A DNA stretch of 64,000 bases from DASQFI01 sp035633215 (GTDB lineage Bacteria; Acidobacteriota; Vicinamibacteria; Vicinamibacterales; SCN-69-37): assembly GCA_035633215.1 (NCBI GenBank), contig DASQFI010000054.1:186001-250000 (forward strand). The letters are read 5' to 3'. The position numbers were made by a program, and so were the translations under genes. The notes beneath the pieces are model-generated. The model was not told the DNA's origin. It was given only the letters and a program-made list of their open reading frames with translations, and made no database searches. Positions 16,392-24,732 of this stretch are shown here, piece after piece. Positions within the stretch are counted from its first letter, which is position 1; each line of letters opens with the position of its first letter.

Positions 16392-16479
16392 CTAGTGCCG
16401 TTCCAACTTCCTCCACCTAGCGAGGATCGTGGTGGTATACACGAATGGGATCTTCGCGGAAAAGTTGGAACGGCACTAG
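16392..16479. repeat. 88-bp element with perfect 18-bp terminal inverted repeats
   Basis: CTAGTGCCGTTCCAACTT (16392-16409) and its exact reverse complement (16462-16479) flank 52 bases. It lies between the GT2 gene and the HEAT-repeat gene. Size and ends fit a MITE or REP-type element. I see no clear target-site duplication and no second copy in the window. Confidence 0.85.
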
Positions 16480-16497
16480 GGTCTGGAGAGTCAAGTA

Positions 16498-17652
16498 ATG
16501 CGTGAATTGATCAAGTTTGGAGTGGCGGCGATGCTGGCGGTCGTCGCGACTGGGACTGCCTCCGCCCAGCCGCCCCCAATGCCGTCGTCGGCCATCCGAG
16601 CCGACGAGGCGACGCAGGTGGCGACGGGGTGGACCCTGGTCACGGAAGGGAAACACGCCGAGGCGGCGCAGCTCGCGGCGCAGGTGCTGGCGCAGAATCC
16701 ACGGAGCGTTCCCGCGCTGTCGCTGCTTATCGAGGCGGACATCGCGCGGGCCGGCTCGAGCACCGCGCTTGCGTCGTACGAGTCGTGGCTGGGCGCCCGG
16801 ACGCTCGAGGAGCCCGGCATCCTGCGACGGATCGCGCGCGCGATGCTGCACGAATTTGCGCGCCAGGAGCGGGATGTCGCCGCACGCGCCGAGTCCCTGA
16901 AGGCGCTCGTGGCCGAGGGCGATCCCGACGCGCTCTTCGTGATGAGAGCCTCGGCTCGAGGCAGCGGCGAAAACGATGTCCGCACGCTCGCCGCGCTCGG
17001 CGATGCCGAGGCGATCGACCGCGTGGCCGCCCAGCTCAAGACGACGCCGGGACTGAAATTGCGGGAGATCCGCGTGCTCGGCGAGAGCCGCAGTGCGAAG
17101 GCGGCCGCGCCGCTCGTCGCCGTGCTCACCGACCCGATGCCGCAGAATCGCGCGCAGGCGGCTGACGCGCTCGGCCGGCTCGACCGCCCCGACGTCGTTC
17201 CTCACCTCAAGGCCCTCCTGACCGACGCGCATGGACAGGTCCGGCTTGCCGCGGCCGGCGCGCTGTTTCGGATGGGGGATATGAGCGGCGAGGCGATCAT
17301 TCGGGAGCTGGCGGTCAGCCAGAACGTGGCCGAGCGTCGGACCGCCGCCCTGCTGCTTGCGAGCCGGCCGGACGAGGCGTGGAAGGCGCTGGTACGCGAG
17401 CTCTCGACGGTTCCGGACGGCGTGGTGCGGCTCGACGCCGCCAGACTCCTCGCTGAGCACGACCCGGAGCTGGCGCGCTCGATCTTCGAGACCCTTCGCA
17501 CCGACGAAAACCTCGCGATCCGCGAGGAAACCGAGCTGACCCTGGCGCACAGTCCGATATCGGGGTTCTCCGCGCTGCGTCAGTTTCTTCGCACGGGCAG
17601 TGGGCTCGTCAAAGTGCGGGCCGCCGCGCGGCTCCTGGCGATGACGCGGTAG
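16498..17652 (+). CDS. Secreted HEAT-repeat protein
   Basis: 384 residues from ATG 16498 with a GGAGAG ribosome binding site. Signal peptide of ~24 residues ending ASA-Q. Residues ~40-130 look TPR-like (ATGWTLVTEGKHAEAAQLAAQVLAQNP). From ~150 to the end there are HEAT-like helical repeats (AAPLVAVLTDPMPQNRAQAADALGRL, VPHLKALLTDAHGQVRLAAAGALFRMGD). Such solenoids bind partner proteins in the periplasm; no catalytic motif is seen. It is convergent with the flippase gene. Confidence 0.8.
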   Translation: MRELIKFGVAAMLAVVATGTASAQPPPMPSSAIRADEATQVATGWTLVTEGKHAEAAQLAAQVLAQNPRSVPALSLLIEADIARAGSSTALASYESWLGARTLEEPGILRRIARAMLHEFARQERDVAARAESLKALVAEGDPDALFVMRASARGSGENDVRTLAALGDAEAIDRVAAQLKTTPGLKLREIRVLGESRSAKAAAPLVAVLTDPMPQNRAQAADALGRLDRPDVVPHLKALLTDAHGQVRLAAAGALFRMGDMSGEAIIRELAVSQNVAERRTAALLLASRPDEAWKALVRELSTVPDGVVRLDAARLLAEHDPELARSIFETLRTDENLAIREETELTLAHSPISGFSALRQFLRTGSGLVKVRAAARLLAMTR

Positions 17653-17679
17653 GTCGAGCTCGAATGGTCCCCAGGTCGG

Positions 17680-19299
17680 TCAGCGACGCGGAGGTCGTAC
17701 CTCCGGGTGAACCGGCGGCCGTGGCTTTGTCCGGTCGTCGAGCTCGAGCGCGGCCACATCCGGCTCCGGCGCAACGGCGATGATCTCGCCCGCCATCTCG
17801 ACTTCCGTCCGGTCAGGTTCGGGCGTTGCGCGCGGGACGCGCGGCAGGATGCGGGCGCGAATCTCGCGCAACATCCGGATCTCGCCGGCATGGAAGAAAC
17901 CCGTCATCAGGAGCACCGCGAAATAGACGGCTGCGGCCGTCGCCCCGTGGAGGAGCAGTCCGGCCAGGGCATTGACGGAAACCGGTACTACCCACCGCGC
18001 GGCGACATAGCCCGCGCCGCCCGCGATGACAATCCGCAGCAGGCGGTTCCATTCGTACTGAATCGGGTACGCCCGCTGCGAAAACGCGACGGTGACCGCC
18101 GCCAGCGTGGCGTACGCAAGAGCTGTGGCCCAGGCGACGCCCATGACGCCGTACGGCTGAACCAGCAGCGCATTGGCGGCGACACTGACCACAGCCGCAA
18201 TGCCTGTCGTGAGCGGGTAGAGTGTCGTGCGTTTGGTGATGACCAGTCCGATCGACCCGACCAGGTTGATCCCCTGGAACATTACGGCGAGGGCGATCCA
18301 GGGCGTCACGGCGGCGGCTTCATGGAACTCTTCGGTCGTGAACAACCGCACGAGGTCCGGCGCGGTGGCGCAGAGTCCCAGGCCGAGCAACACCAGCGTC
18401 GCCATGACATACGTCGAAACGATGCGGTAGATGCGCTTGGCGTCCGGCTCGTGCATGACGCCGAGGTAAAATGGCGTCCAGGCGAACTCCAACGCGCTGA
18501 GAAACAGCTTCAGCGACAGGCCGAACGTCGCGCCTATCGAGTACAGACCCACGTCGCTCAAGGTGCGAAACCGGTTCAGAAAGTACCGGTCCGACAGGTT
18601 CAGCACCTGGTGGGCGAGTGAGTGGGGAATCCGGGGCAGGCCGAACCCGAGCGCCTCGCGGATGACTGACCAGGAAAACACGGGCCGGATCAGCGGCGCG
18701 AACCAGTGGATGAGCCCAATCGTGAACAGGACGGTCACAATCACGTCGGCACAGACGACGCCCATCACGCCCCAACCGGCCCAGATCACGAGTACTAGAC
18801 GTGCGACCAGGGTCCCGGCGGACCGCGCGAACGTGAGCGTGATGAACTCCGTCGATTTGTCGGCGATTCGCAGGACCTGGTAGGGCAGGAAGTAAAATCC
18901 GGCCGCGAAGGTGTTGGCGATGACCAGCGCGACGAGGAGCGCCTGCTGCGGCGTCCCGAAAAGCTGCCGGCTCAGCCAGCCCGCTGAGAACAGCGCGACG
19001 GCGACGAGAGCCCCGTTCACCACCAGCAGAAAGAAGAAAATCGAACTCGCCAGTCGCTGCCGCGCCTGCTGGTCGGGGCAGTCGAAGTAGAGCCGCATGA
19101 AGGCGGTGTCCACACCCCACCTGAACACCACTTTTGCAATTGCCTCGATCGTTAACAGCATCGCAATGACGCCGTAGTCCTCCTTCGTGAGATATCGCGT
19201 GTAGATCGGCAGCAGGAGGAGGTTCACGAGCGACGTCGCCACATCGCCCAGGCCGTAGATCGAGAGGCTGCGGAAGAGATTCTTGAGGCGCTCGAGCAC
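17680..19299 (-). CDS. Wzx-type polysaccharide flippase
   Basis: 539 residues, about 14 membrane segments, MOP superfamily with the polysaccharide-synthesis C-terminal part. Start SIYGLGDVATSLVNLLLLPIYTRYLTKEDYG and GFGLPRIPHSLAHQVLNLSDRYFLNRF are typical of O-antigen/exopolysaccharide flippases. It should move lipid-linked repeat units to the periplasm. The last ~55 residues are a charged, proline-rich cytoplasmic tail (EPDRTEVEMAGEI and on). It differs clearly from MurJ at 7549. Confidence 0.9.
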   Translation of the reverse strand: MLERLKNLFRSLSIYGLGDVATSLVNLLLLPIYTRYLTKEDYGVIAMLLTIEAIAKVVFRWGVDTAFMRLYFDCPDQQARQRLASSIFFFLLVVNGALVAVALFSAGWLSRQLFGTPQQALLVALVIANTFAAGFYFLPYQVLRIADKSTEFITLTFARSAGTLVARLVLVIWAGWGVMGVVCADVIVTVLFTIGLIHWFAPLIRPVFSWSVIREALGFGLPRIPHSLAHQVLNLSDRYFLNRFRTLSDVGLYSIGATFGLSLKLFLSALEFAWTPFYLGVMHEPDAKRIYRIVSTYVMATLVLLGLGLCATAPDLVRLFTTEEFHEAAAVTPWIALAVMFQGINLVGSIGLVITKRTTLYPLTTGIAAVVSVAANALLVQPYGVMGVAWATALAYATLAAVTVAFSQRAYPIQYEWNRLLRIVIAGGAGYVAARWVVPVSVNALAGLLLHGATAAAVYFAVLLMTGFFHAGEIRMLREIRARILPRVPRATPEPDRTEVEMAGEIIAVAPEPDVAALELDDRTKPRPPVHPEVRPPRR

Positions 19300-19327
19300 G
19301 CGCCGTAAAGGCTACAGCGATAAAGGC

Positions 19328-19357
19328 TTGGATCGCCACGGTGCTTCCGCTTACAAT
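19328..19357 (+). promoter_or_regulatory. Possible sigma-70-type promoter of the repeat-protein gene
   Basis: TTGGAT (19328-19333), 18 bases, then TACAAT (19352-19357). Only the -10 box is close to consensus. It gives a leader of ~100 bases before ATG 19467, which holds a small GCCGA/TCGGC hairpin followed by five T residues (19399-19418). Confidence 0.4.
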
Positions 19358-19466
19358 TCGTCGGCCCCGGCTACTGAGCAGATTGAGCCACGCCGATATC
19401 TCGGCTAGGTTTTTGGCGGGCGATTGACCAGCCCACCGCCGTGCCTCCAAGGTCAGAGTGCCAGCT

Positions 19467-21761
19467 ATGAACGTTAAGTCGATGCTCTCCCCTTCGCGCC
19501 TGCCTCGCCCGGTTTGGCGATTGACGATTTCTGCGCTCCTGATGCTGCTCATGGGCAGCGCGCCCGCCTGGGCACAGCTCAGCCGTGTGGGTTCCGTCAC
19601 CGCACTCGTTGGCAGGGATCAGATTGGCGCAGGCGCGATCAAGGGCACGGACACCAATTACGACCCGGTGAACGACGTATTTCTGATCGTCGGCGCGTAC
19701 GGGCCGCACTTCGGAATGTTCGTCAACCGCTATGGCGTGCCCGTGACCGGTTTCTTTTTCATCAAGACCGGCGGCCTGGGATCGCACTTCCCGCGCGCCC
19801 GCTACAGCCCGCATGTGAACGGCGGGCAGGGCGGGTTCCTGGTCACGTGGTCGGAGGAGGGATCTCAGGGGCAACACAGGCTCCACACCCGAGTCGTCGC
19901 GTTCCCCGGGACCCTTGTGGGCGGCGAAAACATCATCTCCGACAGCACCAGCCATCCGTGGATCGAGAGCGGAGCGGCGATCGGCTATTCGCCGATCAGC
20001 CAGCGGTTCTACGTGGCGTGGAGAACGTACCCCGGTCCGACGACCGCTCCGGCACATCACCTGTCTGGCCGGCTGGTGGGCCTCGACGGGGCCGGAATCG
20101 GCGCGGTCCAGACATTGTCGAGCGGGCTCGGACGCGATCCGGGCGTCGTGTGGAATTCAGTGACCAATGAATTCGGCGTGTCGTTCAACGGTGAAAATGC
20201 CGGCGGCACGGCTGGCTTTTCCGCGTTCGCGAGGGTCTCCCCGATCGACGGTGGGTTCTCGCGGCAGACCTTCAATTTCATTTCCGGCTTCACGTACATC
20301 TCCGATATCGATTTCAATCCGTACAACAACCGGTACGTCATGACGTGGTGGCAGAATCTGACCGGCGGGCCGGATGAGACGCATGTCGCCGAGATTGACA
20401 GCGCCGGCAATCTCATAACGACCGGCCTCGTCACGACGTTGTTCGCCGGATATGACTCGCTGTCGATCGCTTTCAATGCGCTTACGGGCACGTTCGTGCT
20501 CGTCAGTCTTCCCTCAACGGACCAGGTCTATGCGGCCGAGCTGAACTGGAGAGGATTCCGGACGAGCGCGCTCACGGAGGTCGGTCCCGGCGTCATCACA
20601 CGCTATGCCCGCGTGTCGGTCAACACGGAATCAAACGAGTGGAACACGAGCTTCTCTCACAATTATTTGACGGCTGTGAACCTCATCATCGCGACGAGCT
20701 CGACCGGCGGCGGACCTCCCGGCGCCTATGGACCACCCGGAGGCACGGGCGGCGGGACGCCTCCGCCACCCCCTCCGCCACCGCCACCAGGCGGATGCAC
20801 GACGCCGCAACCGGCGTCCGACTGGGTGTGCGTGAACGGGAACTGGCTGCCGCCCTCGAGCGGCGGTGGCAGTGGCAACCCGAGTTGCCCGACGGTTCAG
20901 CCGGCGCCCGACTGGGTGTGCGTGAACGGCAACTGGCTGCCGCCCTCGAGCGGCGGCGGCAGTGGCAACCCGAATTGTCCGACCGTGCAGCCAGGTCCGA
21001 CCTGGGTGTGCGTCAACGGCAACTGGCTGCCTGGTTCCGGCGGTGGCGGGACGGGCAATCCGAGTTGTCCGACCGTTCAGCCCGCACCCGACTGGGTCTG
21101 CGTGAACGGCAACTGGCTGCCGCCGACGAGCGGCGGAGGCGGGTCGTCGTGCACGACGCCACAGCCGGGCCCGACCTGGGTCTGCGTGAACGGCAACTGG
21201 CTGCCGCCGGGGAGCGGAGGCGGGTCGTCGTGCACGACGCCACAGCCGGGCCCGACCTGGGTTTGTGTCAACGGCAACTGGCTGCCGCCGACAAGCGGTG
21301 GTGGCAGCGGCTGCCCGACCGTGCAGCCAGGTCCGACCTGGGTCTGCGTCAACGGCAACTGGCTGCCGCCGACCACCGGTGGCACTTCGAGTTGTCCGAC
21401 CGTTCAGCCCGCGCCTGACTGGGTCTGCGTGAATGGCAACTGGCTGCCGCCATCGAGTGGCGGAGGCGGGTCGTCATGCACGACGCCACAGCCGGGCCCG
21501 ACCTGGATTTGCGTGAACGGCAACTGGCTGCCACCGTCCAGTGGCGGGTCATGCACGACGCCTCAGCCGGGGCCGACCTGGATCTGCGTCAACGGCAACT
21601 GGCTGCCGGGCCCGCCCCTGGTTGAGCTGGCGCTCTCCGAGACTCCGCCAGGATCCGCGACGGCTTCACCGCCGGCGGCTGCCGAGGCAACCATCGAAAT
21701 GTTGGCGGTTACGGCCGATCGAGGCTTCGTGGTTGGCCGCCGGCCAGCTCTGTCGATCTGA
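19467..21761 (+). CDS. Secreted protein with ten C-terminal WVCVNGNWLP repeats
   Basis: 764 residues from ATG 19467 (GTG 19458 is an alternative). Signal peptide ending PAWAQ (~residues 1-33). Residues ~35-410 look like an all-beta, propeller-like domain with recurring units (SGAAIGYSPISQRFYVAWR, DPGVVWNSVTNEFGVSF, SDIDFNPYNNRYVMTWW). A Gly/Pro linker with a run of ten prolines follows, then ten copies of a ~25-30 residue repeat (C-x10-C-VNGNWLP) joined by Gly/Ser linkers, then a short tail. The 3' end overlaps the convergent radical SAM gene by 53 bases. No function is known to me; a cell-surface binding or adhesion role is plausible. Confidence 0.85.
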   Translation: MNVKSMLSPSRLPRPVWRLTISALLMLLMGSAPAWAQLSRVGSVTALVGRDQIGAGAIKGTDTNYDPVNDVFLIVGAYGPHFGMFVNRYGVPVTGFFFIKTGGLGSHFPRARYSPHVNGGQGGFLVTWSEEGSQGQHRLHTRVVAFPGTLVGGENIISDSTSHPWIESGAAIGYSPISQRFYVAWRTYPGPTTAPAHHLSGRLVGLDGAGIGAVQTLSSGLGRDPGVVWNSVTNEFGVSFNGENAGGTAGFSAFARVSPIDGGFSRQTFNFISGFTYISDIDFNPYNNRYVMTWWQNLTGGPDETHVAEIDSAGNLITTGLVTTLFAGYDSLSIAFNALTGTFVLVSLPSTDQVYAAELNWRGFRTSALTEVGPGVITRYARVSVNTESNEWNTSFSHNYLTAVNLIIATSSTGGGPPGAYGPPGGTGGGTPPPPPPPPPPGGCTTPQPASDWVCVNGNWLPPSSGGGSGNPSCPTVQPAPDWVCVNGNWLPPSSGGGSGNPNCPTVQPGPTWVCVNGNWLPGSGGGGTGNPSCPTVQPAPDWVCVNGNWLPPTSGGGGSSCTTPQPGPTWVCVNGNWLPPGSGGGSSCTTPQPGPTWVCVNGNWLPPTSGGGSGCPTVQPGPTWVCVNGNWLPPTTGGTSSCPTVQPAPDWVCVNGNWLPPSSGGGGSSCTTPQPGPTWICVNGNWLPPSSGGSCTTPQPGPTWICVNGNWLPGPPLVELALSETPPGSATASPPAAAEATIEMLAVTADRGFVVGRRPALSI
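20796..21609 (+). repeat. Ten in-frame coding repeats (C-x10-C-VNGNWLP)
   Basis: Each unit starts with CTTPQP or CPTVQP, then (G/A)(P/S)(T/D)W(V/I)CVNGNWLP, then a Gly/Ser-rich linker of varied length. Two unit subtypes (CTTPQPGPTW and CPTVQPAPDW) alternate irregularly. DNA identity between units is very high, which points to recent expansion by recombination. Confidence 0.95.
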
Positions 21762-23268
21762 CCGGGTCGGCCGTTCCGACCGTTAGATGCGCTGACGCGC
21801 GCCGGACGTCATCGTCCGGCGCGGCGTCGCTCACCGGCGCGCCGAACAGCGCGCGCGAGGCGACGTGCCAGACCACGTCCCACTTCGTCGTCGCAAGGCG
21901 AACGACATCTCCTGAGTGCTTCATCAGGTAGCCCGGTCTCAGATAGAACCGGCGCTTGGCGCGGTTGATCGCCCCCATGACCGTCGGTTCATCGAGCCCG
22001 TTGCCGCGCAGCAGGTAGTACGAGTACTCCATCCGCGTCCAGTCTTCGCTCACAAGCAGCCCTTCGCGCTTGGCTTTGGCGTGGAGCTCCGTGCCCGGAT
22101 ACGGCACGGCCGGATAGAAATTGGCGAAGTCGGGATCGAGGTCGATCGCATACCGCGTCGTCCGCTCGAGCGACGCCGGCGTCTCTCCCGGGTATCCGAA
22201 GATGAAAAACGCGAAGGACCGGATGCCGGCCGATCGCATGTTGGCGATCGCCGCGCGAATCTTCTGGCCGTCGAGCCGCTTCATCATGTCCTTGCGGGTC
22301 TCTTCCGACTCGGTCTCGATGCCGAGCGCGAGCATCCAGCACCCGGCTTTTCGGAGTCGCTTCACGAATTCGGGATCAGTCAGGTTGTCGGCGCGCGCGT
22401 TGCCGAACCACTCGACCGGCAGATTACGGGCGATGAGCTCCTCGCAGAACGCTGAGAACGACTTGACGTTGAGCGTGACCGTATCGCCCCAGAGATAGAA
22501 GAAGCTCAGTCCGAGCTCGCGGTAGCCGCGCTCGATCTCGTCGACCAGCACCTTGGCGCTCTTCTCACGGAACTTGTGTCCCTGGTGGATGGGCGCGACG
22601 CAGAAGTCGCACGAATACGGGCACCCTCTGGACGTCTCGACGAGGACGTACGACTTGTTGACGACGGGCAGCCGATACGCGGTCAGATCGAGCAGATCCC
22701 ACGCGGGATACGGGGCGTTCAGGAACCCGGCAAAGGTGCCGTGCGCGCGGTGCGGCACGATCTGTCCCTGCCGGCGAAACGTCAGGCTCGGGATCTCGTC
22801 GAGGCCGTCGAGCGACTCGAGCGCGCCAAGCGCCAGCAAACCGTCTTCCGGCTCGCCGACCAGGAACCCATCCATCGCCTGCGCGCGAGCCATGGCTTCG
22901 TGCGGCGTGCACGAGGCGAACGCCCCGAACCCGAACACGGGCGCGCGAAAATGGGCCTTGAGCCGGGCCATTTCGGCGGCATCGGCCTCGAGTGTCGGGG
23001 TCGTGCTGGGAAAGACGATGAGCGTGGCTCGAAACCCTTCGGCATCGAGCTTCGCGATGAGATCGTCGACCGACCGGCCGGTGGCCGTCAGATCGTCGAG
23101 CCGGACGTTCCAGCCTTTTTCGCGAAAGAGCGCCGCCGCGAGCGCAAGCGTGTAGGGCGGCTTGGTCGTCCCGAGTACTTCCTCGCGCTCCTGACAGCGG
23201 CCCTGCCGAGTGAACGCGATGCCGCCGACGAGCGGCGGGTTGACGAAGAGCGTGCTCGCCCCCAGCAT
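21709..23268 (-). CDS. Radical SAM protein with B12-binding-like N-terminal domain
   Basis: 519 residues from ATG 23268. N-terminal Rossmann-like domain (~35-150, the place of a cobalamin-binding domain; I do not see the DxHxxG base-ligand motif). Radical SAM domain with CPYSCDFC (C216, C220, C223), then GIETESEETRKDMMKRL and FGYPGET. It belongs to the broad Elp3/MiaB-like group that includes methylases and hopanoid or lipid-modifying enzymes; the substrate is unknown. The last 18 codons overlap the convergent repeat-protein gene. It is followed upstream by a second radical SAM gene across an inverted repeat. Confidence 0.85.
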   Translation of the reverse strand: MLGASTLFVNPPLVGGIAFTRQGRCQEREEVLGTTKPPYTLALAAALFREKGWNVRLDDLTATGRSVDDLIAKLDAEGFRATLIVFPSTTPTLEADAAEMARLKAHFRAPVFGFGAFASCTPHEAMARAQAMDGFLVGEPEDGLLALGALESLDGLDEIPSLTFRRQGQIVPHRAHGTFAGFLNAPYPAWDLLDLTAYRLPVVNKSYVLVETSRGCPYSCDFCVAPIHQGHKFREKSAKVLVDEIERGYRELGLSFFYLWGDTVTLNVKSFSAFCEELIARNLPVEWFGNARADNLTDPEFVKRLRKAGCWMLALGIETESEETRKDMMKRLDGQKIRAAIANMRSAGIRSFAFFIFGYPGETPASLERTTRYAIDLDPDFANFYPAVPYPGTELHAKAKREGLLVSEDWTRMEYSYYLLRGNGLDEPTVMGAINRAKRRFYLRPGYLMKHSGDVVRLATTKWDVVWHVASRALFGAPVSDAAPDDDVRRASAHLTVGTADPVRSTELAGGQPRSLDRP

Positions 23269-23282
23269 GTGGCGCTATTTAA

Positions 23283-23428
23283 ACATGAAGGCAGTGAAGG
23301 GGTGAAGACCATGAAGGAGAGCTCTTGTCGGACCCAGGTTCATGAGAAATGGTGCCTGACTGGGAAGATTCATGGTGTGAGTGCTTTTTCTTTCCTTCAT
23401 GTTCTTCACCCCTTCACTGCCTTCATGT
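23283..23428. repeat. 36-bp inverted repeat filling the gap between two radical SAM genes
   Basis: 23283-23318 and 23393-23428 are reverse complements with a single mismatch. The arms are themselves made of GTGAAGG/ATGAAGG-type units of about 7 bp. The stop codon of the upstream radical SAM gene (minus strand) lies in the right arm. The spacer is 74 bases without coding capacity. Confidence 0.85.
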
Positions 23429-24598
23429 CTCATTTCTGAGTTCGACCTTGCAGCAGCGACGGCAGACCGGAAACAGTTCACGTTCGACGAGCCGCTTTCG
23501 GAGCGAGACGTAGCGATCGCCGGTCCAGACCGATTCGAGCGAGTCGGTCGTCAGGTCGCCGACTTCGATGCGAATGAACGGGCAGAAATAGACCTTGCCG
23601 CTGAACGACACCCGCGCGGTGAGAAACGGATAGAGGCAGCGTCCGGCCAGCGCCGTTCCGGGCGTGTAGTAGTCGTCGAGAATCTTCGGACCGACCTTGG
23701 GCCGCATGTCGAACCGGATGCGGCGCTCCCGGCACTTGCGGGCGAGTGTATCCACCTGCACGCGGACCCGGCGCGCGTCGAGCCCAGGATCGTCGGTGAC
23801 GAACGTCGAGATCGCGGATCGGTCCTTCGCACCCGTGATCCGCACCGTTTCGTCCACTTCCGCCGGCGTGCTGAACATCAGGTGGTTGAGGCCGATGGCG
23901 TCGACGCCCAGCTCGCCGGCAACGTCCACCATCGCGTCGAGCGACTCGAGCGTCTCGTGGGCGACCGTGGTGTTGATGCTGACGCGGAGCGGCGCGCGCT
24001 TGCGCCGGGCGGCGTCCTGGAGGCGCCGCAGCCCTGCGGCCGTGCGCTCGAACGTGCCCTTCACTCCCCGAGCGCGGTCGTGGAGCTCACCGGGCCCGTC
24101 GATCGACACGCTGATGTGTTTCAAAAACCCGGCCGCGGCCAGATCAGCGAGCGCCTCGGCCCGCTCGTCGCTGATGATCGTGCCGTTCGTCGTGAGGTAG
24201 CCGCAGATGTAGCCCTTCTCGCGGAAGACGCCCATGACGTCGAGGATGTCCTTCCGCATGAAGATCTCGCCGCCGGTGAGACTCACCTGCAGCCCGTCTC
24301 GATCCGGAAACGCGCGTTGGAGCGTCTCGAGCGGCATCTCCTGCCGCCACTCGCCCTCGATGTTCAGGAGATCGCCGACGTAGCAGAACTCGCAGTGCAG
24401 GTTGCACCGCATGGTCGCTTCGTAGACCAGTCCCGCCGGCAGACGGCCCGCGCGGCCGTCCTTGTCGCGGAGGAAGCCTTCGATCCGTCGTTCGTACTGC
24501 CGCCGGCGATAACGGGCGAGGGCGTGCGCGAAAAACGGGATTCCACGGGTCCGGCGCGCGACGGCCTCGCGAAGTCCCTGGCCGAGGGCCGTTCTCAC
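23423..24598 (-). CDS. Radical SAM/SPASM domain protein
   Basis: 391 residues from GTG 24598, with GGAGA just upstream. Radical SAM cluster CNLHCEFC (C65, C69, C72), GGEIFMR, then TTNGTIIS and ISVSIDGPGE. The C-terminal SPASM region (~320-385) has CLYPF, CPFIRIE and CRRCC for auxiliary iron-sulfur clusters. SPASM enzymes modify peptides, proteins or carbohydrates. Substrate not known; no precursor peptide is seen next to it. The GTG start lies in the distal arm of a 14-bp inverted repeat shared with the GT-C gene at 5301. Confidence 0.85.
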   Translation of the reverse strand: MRTALGQGLREAVARRTRGIPFFAHALARYRRRQYERRIEGFLRDKDGRAGRLPAGLVYEATMRCNLHCEFCYVGDLLNIEGEWRQEMPLETLQRAFPDRDGLQVSLTGGEIFMRKDILDVMGVFREKGYICGYLTTNGTIISDERAEALADLAAAGFLKHISVSIDGPGELHDRARGVKGTFERTAAGLRRLQDAARRKRAPLRVSINTTVAHETLESLDAMVDVAGELGVDAIGLNHLMFSTPAEVDETVRITGAKDRSAISTFVTDDPGLDARRVRVQVDTLARKCRERRIRFDMRPKVGPKILDDYYTPGTALAGRCLYPFLTARVSFSGKVYFCPFIRIEVGDLTTDSLESVWTGDRYVSLRKRLVERELFPVCRRCCKVELRNET

Positions 24599-24684
24599 TC
24601 TCCACCACCAGCCCGGCGGGCGGAATTCAGCCCAGCAGTTGGCGACTCGAGCGGTTTGGAGATTCGTGGAAGTGAGAACGGCCC
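24586..24684. repeat. 14-bp inverted repeat spanning the radical SAM start codon
   Basis: GGGCCGTTCTCACT (24586-24599) and AGTGAGAACGGCCC (24671-24684) are perfect, 71 bases apart. On the minus strand the distal arm contains GTG 24598. Core and placement match 6647-6725. Confidence 0.8.
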
Positions 24685-24732
24685 GAGCGTCATCTACGGT
24701 TCATTGTACAGGAGCGGTCGCGAGCGCCTGAC

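Noticed and set aside
19300..19466. Riboswitch or attenuator upstream of the repeat-protein gene
   Set aside because: A five-bp hairpin followed by five T residues and repeated TAAAGGCT words are visible, but no known riboswitch consensus can be matched by eye.
20796..21609. CRISPR-like array
   Set aside because: The repeats are in frame in a long open reading frame, vary in length and encode a regular protein motif; there are no unique spacers and no cas genes.
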